A DNA stretch of 27,237 bases from an uncultured bacterium (GTDB taxonomy: Bacteria > Bacillota > Clostridia > Lachnospirales > Lachnospiraceae), in contig CALBJL010000041.1 in the NCBI GenBank assembly GCA_937893485.1, positions 1-27,237 of the forward strand. The letters run 5' to 3'. Shown here piece after piece: positions 1-7,954 of the stretch. How positions within the stretch are numbered: position 1 is the first letter of the stretch; each line of letters begins with the position of its first letter. The translations under genes and the position numbers were made by a program. The notes beneath the pieces are model-generated. The model did no database searches. It worked only from the letters and a program-made list of their open reading frames with translations, and was not told the DNA's origin.

Positions 1-1068
1 GTCTGATTTTGCTGCCTTTGCACGATGGAGAGGAGACTCCAAATTGTGGAAGCCTATTATGCGGAGGGTTATATTGGTAGTAATTCATGTACCGGGCGCT
101 ATCTTGCAATGAATGCTGCGCCGGATGGGAGCACCGTTTATCCACTGAGAGAGCAGAGTGCACAGGTTTATGTGGATGGAGAGGCGAAGTCGACCCATTT
201 GTTGCCGGATGGCTATGGATTCCAAAAAGCAGATAATAATTCATGGCTCACGGATGCAGAACTGGCAAAATCCGGTAGCTCTATTTTGGATGATATTGGC
301 ACTGTCTGGTCAGACGAATGCGGAGCTTACGATCACCAATGCGGATAGTCTGGTGTATGATCCGGATCAAGCGGTAACGGCAGGGGATCTGTTGTCATAT
401 AATGGTAACGTTCTGAATGCGCCTGCAGATGGCTATGATGTTAGCGGTAATACAGCAACGGAGGTTGGCACCTATACGCTGACAGTGACCGCACAAGACA
501 AGAAGAATTATAAAGGCACAAAATCAGTAACCTATGAGGTAAAGCCGTGTCCGTTAGGTGCTTCGACGATCGAGGGCAGTTGGTCAAAGACCTATGACGG
601 TACGACAGACCTGTCATCAGTCATGCCGACAACCGTGAAGTTTTATATAGATGCCGAGAGAGAGGTATCATTTACAAATGGCAGTGACTACAGCGTGGAG
701 GCAGTCGATTTTGACTCCGCAGCAGTCGGAACGGATAAGACCGTTACGATAAAGCTCAAGCTGTTAAACAAAAACTATACATTTGCAGATGGCAAACTGG
801 TGGCGGAGCATCCGCTATCACGGTGCCTGTATCTTCCGGACATGGAGATACGAATATCAGTGCCACAGTTGAGGGTACGACAGCTACGATCGCCGCAGGA
901 GGCACAAACGTGGATCAGGTCATTGCAGACGGTGCAAAAACAGTTGTGATCGATGTATCCGGTCTGAGTGATGTGGACAGCGTCAAGCTGCCCGCAGACA
1001 TTATATCCAAAGCGGATGAGGCAAAAGGCACTACATTGACGGTCAAGCTGGCGGAAGGCACGGTATAA
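1..1068 (+). pseudogene. Decayed paralogue of the MBG/YDG-type surface protein
   Basis: Three reading-frame pieces together match parts of the intact surface protein at 2224-7185. Frame 1 (about 25-310) carries LLPDGYGFQKAD and LAKSG. Frame 2 (about 313-800) carries the YDG-type repeat (YTLTV, KTYDGTTDL, NYTFADG). Frame 1 again (802-1068) carries GGASAITVPVSSGHGDTNIS and runs to TAA at 1066-1068. Against the intact copy, a block is missing near 305-315 (the part before the TNARLTI equivalent), another near 795-802 (the MBG-like repeats and most of the Gly/Ser linker), and everything after KLADGTV. Each internal junction shifts frame, so no intact product is expected. The 5' end lies outside the window or is lost. 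Terminator-like copy 1 follows at once, as at the end of the intact gene. Sequencing error is unlikely because whole domains are absent. Confidence 0.82.
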
Positions 1069-1075
1069 ATGAAAG

Positions 1076-1116
1076 ACCCGGTGTTTTCCTTGGTGAGAGG
1101 AAGGCATCGGGTTTTT
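1076..1116 (+). terminator. Terminator-like repeat, copy 1
   Basis: Left arm ACCCGGTGTTTTCCT (1076-1090), 7-nt loop, right arm AGGAAGGCATCGGGT (1098-1112), then a T run. Differences from the other two copies (7237, 7955) fall in the right arm and turn Watson-Crick pairs into G-U pairs, so the fold survives on the + strand. It sits just after the broken surface gene. Confidence 0.75.
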
Positions 1117-1188
1117 GGGTTACTGAAAGCGGGCAAAAACTGACTATATTACCCTCCCTAAAAATTTATGGTTAGCTATAAAAATAGG

Positions 1189-1217
1189 TTGTTTTTATCC
1201 TATAATTTACATATAAT
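1189..1217 (+). promoter_or_regulatory. Promoter of the phd-doc module
   Basis: TTGTTT (1189-1194), 17-nt spacer, TATAAT (1212-1217), about 25 nt before the antitoxin start. The surrounding DNA is very AT-rich. A good sigma-A fit, seen directly; autoregulation by the Phd-like product is expected from the family but no clear operator was identified. Confidence 0.6.
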
Positions 1218-1241
1218 ATAAATGAAGGCGAGGTGTATATC

Positions 1242-1484
1242 ATGACAGTTGACACAAATACAATGATTTCCATAACGGAGGCTAATCAGAATTTTTCAAA
1301 GGTTGCCAGAGTAGTTGATGAACATGGTACAGCAGTTATTCTAAAAAACAATGTACCGCGATATCTTGTAATTGATTTCAGCAAAGCAGAACAGGAGAAA
1401 ATTGCATCTACAGAGGATGTATATGCTATATCTGAGCGTCTTATTAAGCAAAATATGGAGGCTTATGAGGTGCTTGCAAAATGA
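1242..1484 (+). CDS. phd: Phd/YefM-family antitoxin (partner of Doc)
   Basis: An 80-residue protein with the Phd/YefM antitoxin layout: an N-terminal DNA-binding half (ISITEANQNFSKVARVVDE, then VILKNNVPRYLVIDF) and a charged, helical C-terminal half that would bind and block the toxin. ATG 1242 was chosen over the upstream GTG 1233 because GAGGTG (1230-1235) lies 6 nt before it and the GTG overlaps that ribosome site. The stop overlaps the doc start by 4 nt (ATGA), the usual coupling in TA pairs, with antitoxin first. Known for the family: it represses its own promoter, more strongly with toxin bound. Phd is the best family call because the downstream toxin is clearly Doc. Confidence 0.85.
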   Translation: MTVDTNTMISITEANQNFSKVARVVDEHGTAVILKNNVPRYLVIDFSKAEQEKIASTEDVYAISERLIKQNMEAYEVLAK

Positions 1485-1858
1485 TAAGATTGAGTAAAGA
1501 GCAAGTTATTTTACTTCATAAAAGGCTGATAGAGACTACGGGTGGGAGTGATGGTGTTCGCGATGCAGGAATGCTTGACTCAGCACTTTCGAATCCTTTT
1601 CAATCTTTTGGAAATGAAGAACTATATCCAAGCGTACAGGCAAAAGCAGCGCAGCTTTGCTTTGGAATTGTAAAGAACCATCCAATGGTTGATGGAAATA
1701 AACGATTAGGCGCGCATGTAATGTTGGTGTTTTTGGCATTAAATGGTTATGAGCTGTCATATACGCAGCAGGAGCTGAGTGATGCTATTCTTAGATTGGC
1801 GTCTGGTGAAATAAGAGCTGAGGATATATTGCGATGGATTATCAGTCATCAGGATTAA
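1481..1858 (+). CDS. doc: Doc-type Fic-domain toxin
   Basis: A 125-residue protein, the usual Doc length. The Fic motif is visible as HPMVDGNKR with His67, Asp71, Gly72, Asn73, Lys74 and Arg75. The N-terminal GVRDAGMLDSAL and NPFQSF segments and the C-terminal ALNGYEL segment are typical of Doc. Family knowledge: Doc uses the inverted Fic site to phosphorylate EF-Tu with ATP and stops translation; Phd blocks it. The aromatic residue usual at motif position 3 (HPF) is Met69 here. The gene overlaps phd by 4 nt and looks intact, so the module is probably active. A small ORF follows after 5 nt. Confidence 0.9.
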   Translation: MIRLSKEQVILLHKRLIETTGGSDGVRDAGMLDSALSNPFQSFGNEELYPSVQAKAAQLCFGIVKNHPMVDGNKRLGAHVMLVFLALNGYELSYTQQELSDAILRLASGEIRAEDILRWIISHQD

Positions 1859-1863
1859 CATAT

Positions 1864-2016
1864 ATGAGATTGTTTCCTAAAAAATCATGGGATAATATCG
1901 AAGAGGTTGCTCCCGATGAATGGGATCTGCAAATGTTACATGATGCTGAAACAAGTCCTGATTGCAAAGAATTTGTTTCTGCGGAAACAGCAATGAAGGA
2001 ACTTGGTTTAAAATAA
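1864..2016 (+). CDS. Small acidic protein downstream of doc
   Basis: A 50-residue ORF (from an ATG at 1864) that begins 5 nt after the doc stop; an in-frame ATG at 1834 inside doc is also possible but less natural. The protein is acidic with little hydrophobic content (EEVAPDEWDLQML, DAETSPDCKEF). Its end, SAETAMKELGLK, resembles the C-terminal tail of several RelB/Phd-type antitoxins. There is only a weak CAGGA ribosome site, so translation may depend on coupling to doc. A rho-independent terminator follows at 2038, placing it as the last gene of the phd-doc transcript. No family was recognised with certainty. It may be a third TA component or a remnant of a second antitoxin. Confidence 0.5.
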   Translation: MRLFPKKSWDNIEEVAPDEWDLQMLHDAETSPDCKEFVSAETAMKELGLK

Positions 2017-2037
2017 ACAATCAATGATATATTATGG

Positions 2038-2077
2038 AAAATGGGACGTAGAGTGATTGGTGTCCCATTTTTTTTGT
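2038..2077 (+). terminator. Terminator of the phd-doc operon
   Basis: AAAATGGGAC (2038-2047) pairs perfectly with GTCCCATTTT (2062-2071) around a 14-nt loop, followed by a long T run. A strong intrinsic terminator placed 20 nt after the small ORF. Confidence 0.85.
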
Positions 2078-2104
2078 TATTTTTTGTCTCATACTTTGGG
2101 AGGA

Positions 2105-2133
2105 TTTACATTTGTGGGGATCACACGTATAAT
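2105..2133 (+). promoter_or_regulatory. Promoter of the surface-protein gene
   Basis: TTTACA (2105-2110), 17-nt spacer, TATAAT (2128-2133). The predicted leader is about 85 nt and ends with AAGGAGG (2210-2216), 7 nt before the chosen start at 2224. Confidence 0.7.
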
Positions 2134-2223
2134 AAAACTAAGAATGGGCTTACAAGGCTCGATCATAGACCAAAGTGGTGTATATTAAATAGTAACAACT
2201 GATGTATGCAAGGAGGAATGACT

Positions 2224-5200
2224 ATGGAAGGTAACTGGAAAAAGAAGCTACTGAGTATGTTTCTTGTGCTCGCGCTTTGTTTGTCGATGATACCGACATC
2301 GGCGCTGGCAGAGGAGGCAGCAGGCGGAAGTGCTGCGGTCGGGCAGGAGGAACTGACGACAGGTGATCCGGCGGACGCAACTGGTGGTTCTGCGGATGCA
2401 GTGAGTGATCCCGCGGACGCAGCCGGTGGCTCTGCGGGTGCAGTGAGTGATCCCGCGGGCGCAACCGGTGAAACCGGTGAAAATGAAGGAAATAGCGGGG
2501 ATCAGGAAAATGGCGCGAATGGTGAAAACGGCGCGTCTACGAACGGAGAGCCCCAGACACCGGATAACGATGGAGACGAAAACGCCAGCGTAAATGGTGG
2601 AAACGATGCTGAAATCAACGGCGAGAACGGCACTGTGGAAAATGGCGATGAAAACGATGCAGATCCGCAGGCAGGAGAAGAAGCGGAGAATGGTATCGCG
2701 CTGTTAGCTGGTGAGGAGACTGTGTCGGCGAGGTATATTACGGGCGTCAAGGAATATGGTCCTGACAAGGATCATGAAAAATATGGGCTTCCGAAGGATT
2801 ATACGTATGAGACAGTCGATTGTACGGATCTGACGGGAACGTGGCTGGCTAGTAATAATTATACTTTAACTGCTGGATGGTATGTGATTCGAAATACAAT
2901 ATCTCTCGGAAGTGATATTTCTCTTAACATCAGTGGAGAGGTTCATCTGATTGTGGGTGATTTGTCGAATGGTCTCCGGATCAATGATGGTTCTATCCAC
3001 CTGACAGATGGCAGTGCGCTGAATATCTATGGGGGAGCGCAACCGGGTTGGGACGGGTACTTGGCGGTTTCTAACGGTCAAGGCGCATCCACGACAAAGG
3101 CATTTACGTGTGACGAAGGAGGGAGCGCTACTGTCCATGTATATGGAGGTGTAATACAGGCAGATGTAGAAGCGGCTGTTTTGCAGTCAGGAGTTTCGTT
3201 AATCATTGAACCACAGAGGGAGCTGAAGCTCTCTGCTAAAGACAGCGCTGGTGCAGAGATATCTATAAGTGATCTTTCTAATCCGACAAGTGCTCTTTCC
3301 AATGCGACATATATGGAAATAAATGCATGTGAGCATAAGAATTTACAATATGTACCATCTTCTGCTTTGGGACATGAAGCGACCTCTCATCAAAGAATAT
3401 GTCAAGATTGTGGATTCGTTACATTTGGTGTGGATCATGAAGAATCTCATAACTGGGAGAACGGCACGTGTACGGTTTGCGGCTATGTATGCCAGCATGC
3501 GGATGATAACAATGATGGTACCTGTGACTATTGCGGCGCTATATTTGCAGCAAAAAATGGAGACAAATTCTATTCGTCTTTGAATGAGGCATTAGAGAAT
3601 GCGGCAGATGGTGATACAGTCACGGTGTTATCAGATAACACGATGAACGGCAATGATGTATCTATAAAGGGAAACCCCGTCACGCTCGATCTGAATGGAA
3701 AAACTTGTAATGGTAATAAGAGCATTATCCGGCTCGGAAGTTCAGATGCAAGTGAGACTGCCACATTAAAGCTCACCGGAATGGGAAATCTGAAACAAAC
3801 AGGCGCATGGGCATCTATCAGTGTCTATGGCGGTAGTACACTGGATCTCACCGGCTGGGAAGGTGGCGAGATTGCTTCTCTATCCGTGTATCCTACGGCT
3901 AAGATACAAACCAAGGATATGTCCGGAACAATCGGAGAAATGACTTTGAACGGTATACCTGATGCGGGTGGAATTGCGCTTGATGGTGGTTCGTATGGGG
4001 TGATTTATCTTAATGTTTCCGATAATTCCACCATGAAGGCAGGCTCTCTACTCGCAGAGGGCTATGCATTCAAAAATCAAGATGGTACGATGGTATCATA
4101 CAACACGGAGCTTTCACATGGTACAGATAGAGGACTTACAAACGTCACTGTCGTAAAATGCAGTGCACATCAGGATGCAGATAACAACAACTCATGTGAT
4201 TACTGTAATACAAACATCTCTTCGGCTGATGCCAAAGTGACAACAGCTCAGGGTGAGACGTATTACTTCATGGCAGAACAGACGAATGGTGTAAAAACGG
4301 TTGATGCAGCCGTAGCATCTGCGACTGATACGGTCACACTACAGATAGATGATCTTACGATTAACAATGCAAACTGCAAGATTGATCTGAATGGTCAGAC
4401 AGTAACAAAGATCACCGCCAGTGGATCGGATCTGGTTGTGGAAGGCAGTGGAACAGTTGCGCTTCTGGATACTACCTCCGGCAGTGCAAAGCTCAATGGT
4501 GGCACTTATAAGGATATTTCTACCGGAAGCAACACAACACTTGGCAGTCTGTTACCGGATGGCTATGGTTTCCAGAAAGCAGATAGTTCAAGTTCATGGC
4601 TCACCGAGGAGGAATTGGCGAAATCCGGCAGTCAGGTATTGGCAGCTAATAGTATCGGCGCAGTTACAGTCGAACAGGCACCGATCACGAAACTGACTGT
4701 CACTGCACCGGAGAGCATCATTTATACCGAAGATCTTACAATTACGGCAGAAGTAGATAAGATCGCAGGTGCACAGGATGCCACTTACGAGTGGTATATG
4801 GATAATAGTAACACAAAGCTGACAGGTCAGACAGCAGCGACTCTGACGCTGAAGGATGCTCCGCGCACAGGTGATTATACTAAAAATCCTGATCCTGCTG
4901 AATACGGAAACGCGGGAGATCACACTTTCAAGTGCGTGGCATCCAGTGATGGCTATGTAGTAAGCAAAGAGGTCACTGTGACCGTGAAACCGGCAGATCT
5001 GACGAACGCGAGACTCACGATCAGCGGTGAGGATGGTCTGGCTTATATTCCGTATTCATCGGATAAAGATAGCGGTATAGAGCTTTATGTAGCATATGAT
5101 CTGTGGTATAACAGCAAATACCTGACCGTGCAGTCTAGCGATCCTACGGTGGAACCTAGTCCTATAGATTATACGGTTACCGGAAATAAAGGGGTAATAA

Positions 5201-7185
5201 ATGCCGGAAACTATACACTGACTGTTACCGGACAGGGCAACTACACCGGCACGAAATCCATCCAGTTTGTGGTAAAGCCGTGCGAATTATCAGATAAAGC
5301 GTCAATCAGTAATTTAATAAAGGAATATGACGGTACGACAGATCTGCCGCTTGAGCAGCTGGATTCCGTTGGTTTTGTATACGAAGGGCCCGGCAATATG
5401 AGCAACGGTACAATAGACTTTGACAGAGGCGAGGACTATACGGTAGAGGGAGCGCAGTTTGAGAATGCAGATGTCGGAGCTGAAAAAACGGTCATTATAA
5501 AATTCCGGATGCTGAATCCGAACTATAGCTTTGCGGGTGGTCAGAGGGAAATAGAGATTGTCAGACGTCAGCAGGATGCCGGCAGTGCAACGCAGGCGAT
5601 AGACAAAGCGGCGGCAACTGATCAGTCTGTGGATCTGGAAGTAATGAACGGTCATGCAAAGACTTATACCGTTGATCTCGCGAAGCTGATTCCTGAATTG
5701 GCTGCTCCGAAGAAATATGGTGACATCACCTATGGTCTGCCGCTTGTTCATTTGGATACAAGCTACTATGTTGTAGGTGGTGCAAAGGTCGAGAACGGCG
5801 TGCTTACCCTGCCGATTGAACAGGTCGATACAGACGTTGAGGGTAAGATCGGTACGGTTAGTGTAGTGGTCAGCACAACAAACTATGAGGATATGACGTT
5901 GACGGTCAATGTCAAGGCAACGAATAAACTTATACCGACCGGAGCGCCGACACTGAGCAAAGCAGCGCTCACCTACGGCGAGAAGCTGGACGATATTACA
6001 CTTTCCGGTTCGATGAAATATGAGGATGCGACCGTTGAGGGAACATTTGCATGGGTAAATCCCGATGCGAAGCCCGATGCAACTACTGCTTATACGGCAG
6101 AATGGATCTTTACGCCGACCGATGGCGCGACCTACGCAGAGGTCAGTGGCAAGACAGAGATCGCTGTGAACAAGGCAACACCCGCGGGCGAGCCTGTTTA
6201 TACAAAGATCACGGCTGCCGGCAAGACGGTAACGGCTGCGGCACTTGCAGTCAACCCGAACTGGCCCGCAGGTACGGTAAAATGGGTTGATGCAGACGGC
6301 AAGCAGTTGGACGACAGTACAGAAGTCAAGGTAAATACCGCTTATCAGTGGTTATTTACACCGACAGACACGAATAACTATCACACAGCAACCGGTACGA
6401 TCGTGCTCTATACGGTTTCTTCGTCCGGAGGCGGATCGACCGGCGGTGGAGCAGCCGGAGGCGATACATCAGGCGGTGGATCATCTGCGATTGTGGTTCC
6501 GGTAACTTCCGGACACGGAGATACGAACATTAGTGCCACAGTCGAGGGCACGACAGCTACGATCGCCGCAGAAGGCACAAATATTGATCAGGTCATTGCA
6601 GACGGTGCAAAGTCGGTTGAGATCGATGTATCCGGTCTGGGAGATGTGGATACGGTCAAGCTGCCCACAGACATTATATCCAAGGCGGATGAGGCAAAGG
6701 GCACGACACTGACGATCAAGCTGGCAGACGGTACCGTAGAGCTCAGCCAGAAAGCGCTGAAAACGATCGCATCCGGCGAGGAAGTGACAATTTCTATCCA
6801 GCAGGCGACCTTGACCGACGTACAGCGCCAGGCAGTCGGCTCACTGGCACAGGTGGCAGCCGTTGTAGATGTCAATCTGTATGTAGGAACGAAACAGCAG
6901 TCCCGCTTTGGCGGCGGCGCGCTGACAATTTCTATCCCTTACACACCGAAGGCGGGCGAAGATACCTCCAAGCTGGCGGTATGGTTTATCCGCGATGACG
7001 GCACGATAGAGACAAAGAAAGGCACTTACGATGCCGAGAGCGGATGCTTTGTATTCAAGACCAAGCATCTTTCGAAGTACCTGCTGGTAGATACCACAAG
7101 GGTACACACTGCAACCGACACCTCAGCAAAGATCGGTGTCTGGACGCAGGTAGTGATGTTTTTCCGCAAGTTTTTAGGAAAATAA
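2224..7185 (+). CDS. Large secreted MBG/YDG-type surface protein
   Basis: A 1653-residue exported protein. ATG 2224 is chosen because AAGGAGG lies 7 nt upstream; ATGs at 2206 and 2218 are before or too close to it. Order: signal peptide (about 1-30, KKK then a hydrophobic core, cut near SALA); acidic Gly/Asn/Glu-rich stretch with 14-residue repeats (about 33-163); beta-rich region; Cys/His-rich segment (about 369-441: QDCGF, TVCGY, DYCGA); a second short one (about 645-667); YDG-type repeats around YDGTTD (about 1036); MBG-like repeats (about 1238-1398: LTYGEKLDDITL, FTPTD); Gly/Ser linker (about 1399-1423); a conserved C-terminal domain (from about 1425) ending LSKYLLVDT. There is no LPXTG motif or membrane anchor; the last residues form a short hydrophobic-basic helix. 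The role is probably adhesion or cell-surface structure, inferred only from architecture. Confidence 0.85.
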   Translation: MEGNWKKKLLSMFLVLALCLSMIPTSALAEEAAGGSAAVGQEELTTGDPADATGGSADAVSDPADAAGGSAGAVSDPAGATGETGENEGNSGDQENGANGENGASTNGEPQTPDNDGDENASVNGGNDAEINGENGTVENGDENDADPQAGEEAENGIALLAGEETVSARYITGVKEYGPDKDHEKYGLPKDYTYETVDCTDLTGTWLASNNYTLTAGWYVIRNTISLGSDISLNISGEVHLIVGDLSNGLRINDGSIHLTDGSALNIYGGAQPGWDGYLAVSNGQGASTTKAFTCDEGGSATVHVYGGVIQADVEAAVLQSGVSLIIEPQRELKLSAKDSAGAEISISDLSNPTSALSNATYMEINACEHKNLQYVPSSALGHEATSHQRICQDCGFVTFGVDHEESHNWENGTCTVCGYVCQHADDNNDGTCDYCGAIFAAKNGDKFYSSLNEALENAADGDTVTVLSDNTMNGNDVSIKGNPVTLDLNGKTCNGNKSIIRLGSSDASETATLKLTGMGNLKQTGAWASISVYGGSTLDLTGWEGGEIASLSVYPTAKIQTKDMSGTIGEMTLNGIPDAGGIALDGGSYGVIYLNVSDNSTMKAGSLLAEGYAFKNQDGTMVSYNTELSHGTDRGLTNVTVVKCSAHQDADNNNSCDYCNTNISSADAKVTTAQGETYYFMAEQTNGVKTVDAAVASATDTVTLQIDDLTINNANCKIDLNGQTVTKITASGSDLVVEGSGTVALLDTTSGSAKLNGGTYKDISTGSNTTLGSLLPDGYGFQKADSSSSWLTEEELAKSGSQVLAANSIGAVTVEQAPITKLTVTAPESIIYTEDLTITAEVDKIAGAQDATYEWYMDNSNTKLTGQTAATLTLKDAPRTGDYTKNPDPAEYGNAGDHTFKCVASSDGYVVSKEVTVTVKPADLTNARLTISGEDGLAYIPYSSDKDSGIELYVAYDLWYNSKYLTVQSSDPTVEPSPIDYTVTGNKGVINAGNYTLTVTGQGNYTGTKSIQFVVKPCELSDKASISNLIKEYDGTTDLPLEQLDSVGFVYEGPGNMSNGTIDFDRGEDYTVEGAQFENADVGAEKTVIIKFRMLNPNYSFAGGQREIEIVRRQQDAGSATQAIDKAAATDQSVDLEVMNGHAKTYTVDLAKLIPELAAPKKYGDITYGLPLVHLDTSYYVVGGAKVENGVLTLPIEQVDTDVEGKIGTVSVVVSTTNYEDMTLTVNVKATNKLIPTGAPTLSKAALTYGEKLDDITLSGSMKYEDATVEGTFAWVNPDAKPDATTAYTAEWIFTPTDGATYAEVSGKTEIAVNKATPAGEPVYTKITAAGKTVTAAALAVNPNWPAGTVKWVDADGKQLDDSTEVKVNTAYQWLFTPTDTNNYHTATGTIVLYTVSSSGGGSTGGGAAGGDTSGGGSSAIVVPVTSGHGDTNISATVEGTTATIAAEGTNIDQVIADGAKSVEIDVSGLGDVDTVKLPTDIISKADEAKGTTLTIKLADGTVELSQKALKTIASGEEVTISIQQATLTDVQRQAVGSLAQVAAVVDVNLYVGTKQQSRFGGGALTISIPYTPKAGEDTSKLAVWFIRDDGTIETKKGTYDAESGCFVFKTKHLSKYLLVDTTRVHTATDTSAKIGVWTQVVMFFRKFLGK
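2365..2472 (+). repeat. 42-bp in-frame tandem repeat in the surface gene
   Basis: Units start at 2365, 2407 and 2449 (two full, one partial). They encode DPADATGGSADAVS, DPADAAGGSAGAVS and DPAGATG. Copy number can change without losing frame, which would vary the length of the stalk next to the signal peptide. Confidence 0.8.
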
Positions 7186-7211
7186 AAAAAAAAAAAAGTG
7201 GCGACCGCCAC
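7184..7211 (-). terminator. Possible minus-strand terminator: hairpin plus T14
   Basis: GTGGCG (7198-7203) and CGCCAC (7206-7211) form a short hairpin right next to 14 A's (7184-7197) that start inside the surface-gene stop codon. Read on the minus strand this is a hairpin followed by T14, the order of an intrinsic terminator. No minus-strand gene ends here, so it may stop antisense transcription, or be neutral. The stem is short with a tight loop. Confidence 0.4.
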
Positions 7212-7236
7212 AATGAAACAGAGAAGGTAATCAAAG

Positions 7237-7276
7237 ACCCGGTGTTTTCCTCGATCAAAGGAGAGCACCGGGTTTT
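7237..7276 (+). terminator. Terminator-like repeat, copy 2 (surface gene)
   Basis: Arms ACCCGGTGTTTTCCT (7237-7251) and AGGAGAGCACCGGGT (7259-7273), loop CGATCAA, then TTT. The most likely 3' end of the surface-protein transcript. Closely similar to copies at 1076 and 7955. Confidence 0.75.
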
Positions 7277-7314
7277 AGGTTTGGCAGGTAAATGCAGCTC
7301 TCGAATAGAAAGAG

Positions 7315-7350
7315 TTGAAAAAGGGTATAATTATGGTATAATTATACCAT
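7315..7350 (+). promoter_or_regulatory. Promoter and palindromic operator of the YefM/RelE-type module
   Basis: TTGAAA (7315-7320), 16-nt spacer, TATAAT (7337-7342). The -10 box sits inside a perfect 18-bp palindrome, ATGGTATAATTATACCAT (7333-7350). The half-element GGTATAATTAT also occurs just upstream (7324), giving a direct repeat. This is the expected layout for TA autorepression: antitoxin dimers on the palindrome would cover the -10 region. Confidence 0.75.
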
Positions 7351-7369
7351 AAATAAGGAGGTGTGTATT

Positions 7370-7630
7370 ATGCCGCAGATAATTCCAATTAAAGATTTGA
7401 AAAATACATCCGAGATTTCGGATATGTGCCATAAGGCAGAGGAGCCCATCTATGTGACTAAAAATGGATATGGCGACATGGTCATCATGAGCATGGAGAT
7501 TTATGAGTCAACGATGAGACAGCTTGCTATGTATAGAGATATTGAAATATCTGAAAAGCAGATAGAGGCAGGGCAGGTAAAGGATGCCAGAGCAGCACTT
7601 AGGGAAACGAGGATAAAGTATGGTTTATAG
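7370..7630 (+). CDS. YefM/Phd-family antitoxin
   Basis: An 86-residue protein. ATG 7370 is chosen over GTG 7361 because AAGGAGGT (7355-7362) lies 7 nt before it. The N-terminal half has the PhdYefM pattern (IIPIKDLKNTSEISDMCH, EEPIYVTKNGYGDMVIMS), the DNA-binding fold. The C-terminal half is charged and helical (about residues 47-86) and would wrap the toxin. It overlaps the toxin gene by 11 nt. It is the likely ligand of the palindrome at 7333-7350. It is a different subfamily member from the Phd-like protein at 1242, so cross-talk is not implied. Confidence 0.85.
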   Translation: MPQIIPIKDLKNTSEISDMCHKAEEPIYVTKNGYGDMVIMSMEIYESTMRQLAMYRDIEISEKQIEAGQVKDARAALRETRIKYGL

Positions 7631-7931
7631 ATTAAATGTTACTGAACATGCAGATGACCTGCTTGATCATCTGATGTATCATTTGATTTATCGTTTAAAA
7701 AATGAGCAGGCAGCCAAGCATTTGCTGGATGGGATAGATATGATCTATGATAGGTTGGAGGCTTATCCGTTTCAATTCCCGGAATGTAGGGATGAATATC
7801 TTGCCAAGAAAGGGTATCGTGAGGCAGTTGTGCCACAAATGAATTATATTATTATTTTTAATGTGAAAGTAGATGTTGTAAATATAGTTGGTATTTTTCA
7901 CCAGTTGGAGAATTATCAAAGTAAATTGTAG
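7620..7931 (+). CDS. RelE/ParE-superfamily toxin
   Basis: A 103-residue protein with the RelE/ParE layout: N-terminal strand (YRLNVTEHADDLLDHLMYHL), a helical hairpin rich in charged residues (about 15-50), a PFQFPECRDEYLAKKGYR segment, and two final strands (YIIIFNV, VNIVGIFH). This family either cuts mRNA at the ribosome (RelE) or poisons gyrase (ParE). The sequence alone does not settle which; the KKGYREAVV...YIIIF pattern is common in both. Its start lies inside the antitoxin gene, so expression is coupled. Transcription is probably stopped by the hairpin at 7955. Confidence 0.85.
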   Translation: MVYRLNVTEHADDLLDHLMYHLIYRLKNEQAAKHLLDGIDMIYDRLEAYPFQFPECRDEYLAKKGYREAVVPQMNYIIIFNVKVDVVNIVGIFHQLENYQSKL

Positions 7932-7954
7932 AAGGCTTTTTGAGAACAAGAATG

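Noticed and set aside
158..949. A 263-residue ORF read as an intact gene
   Set aside because: Its first ~50 residues and last ~45 residues are out-of-frame readings of surface-protein sequence. Only the middle is the true frame, so the region is a pseudogene.
2365..2472. 42-bp tandem repeats as a CRISPR array
   Set aside because: The units are contiguous without spacers and code in frame for a low-complexity stalk.
7044..7352. Plus-strand ORF spanning the surface-gene end and the A14 tract
   Set aside because: It is out of frame with the surface gene, crosses the terminator repeat, and gives low-complexity sequence.
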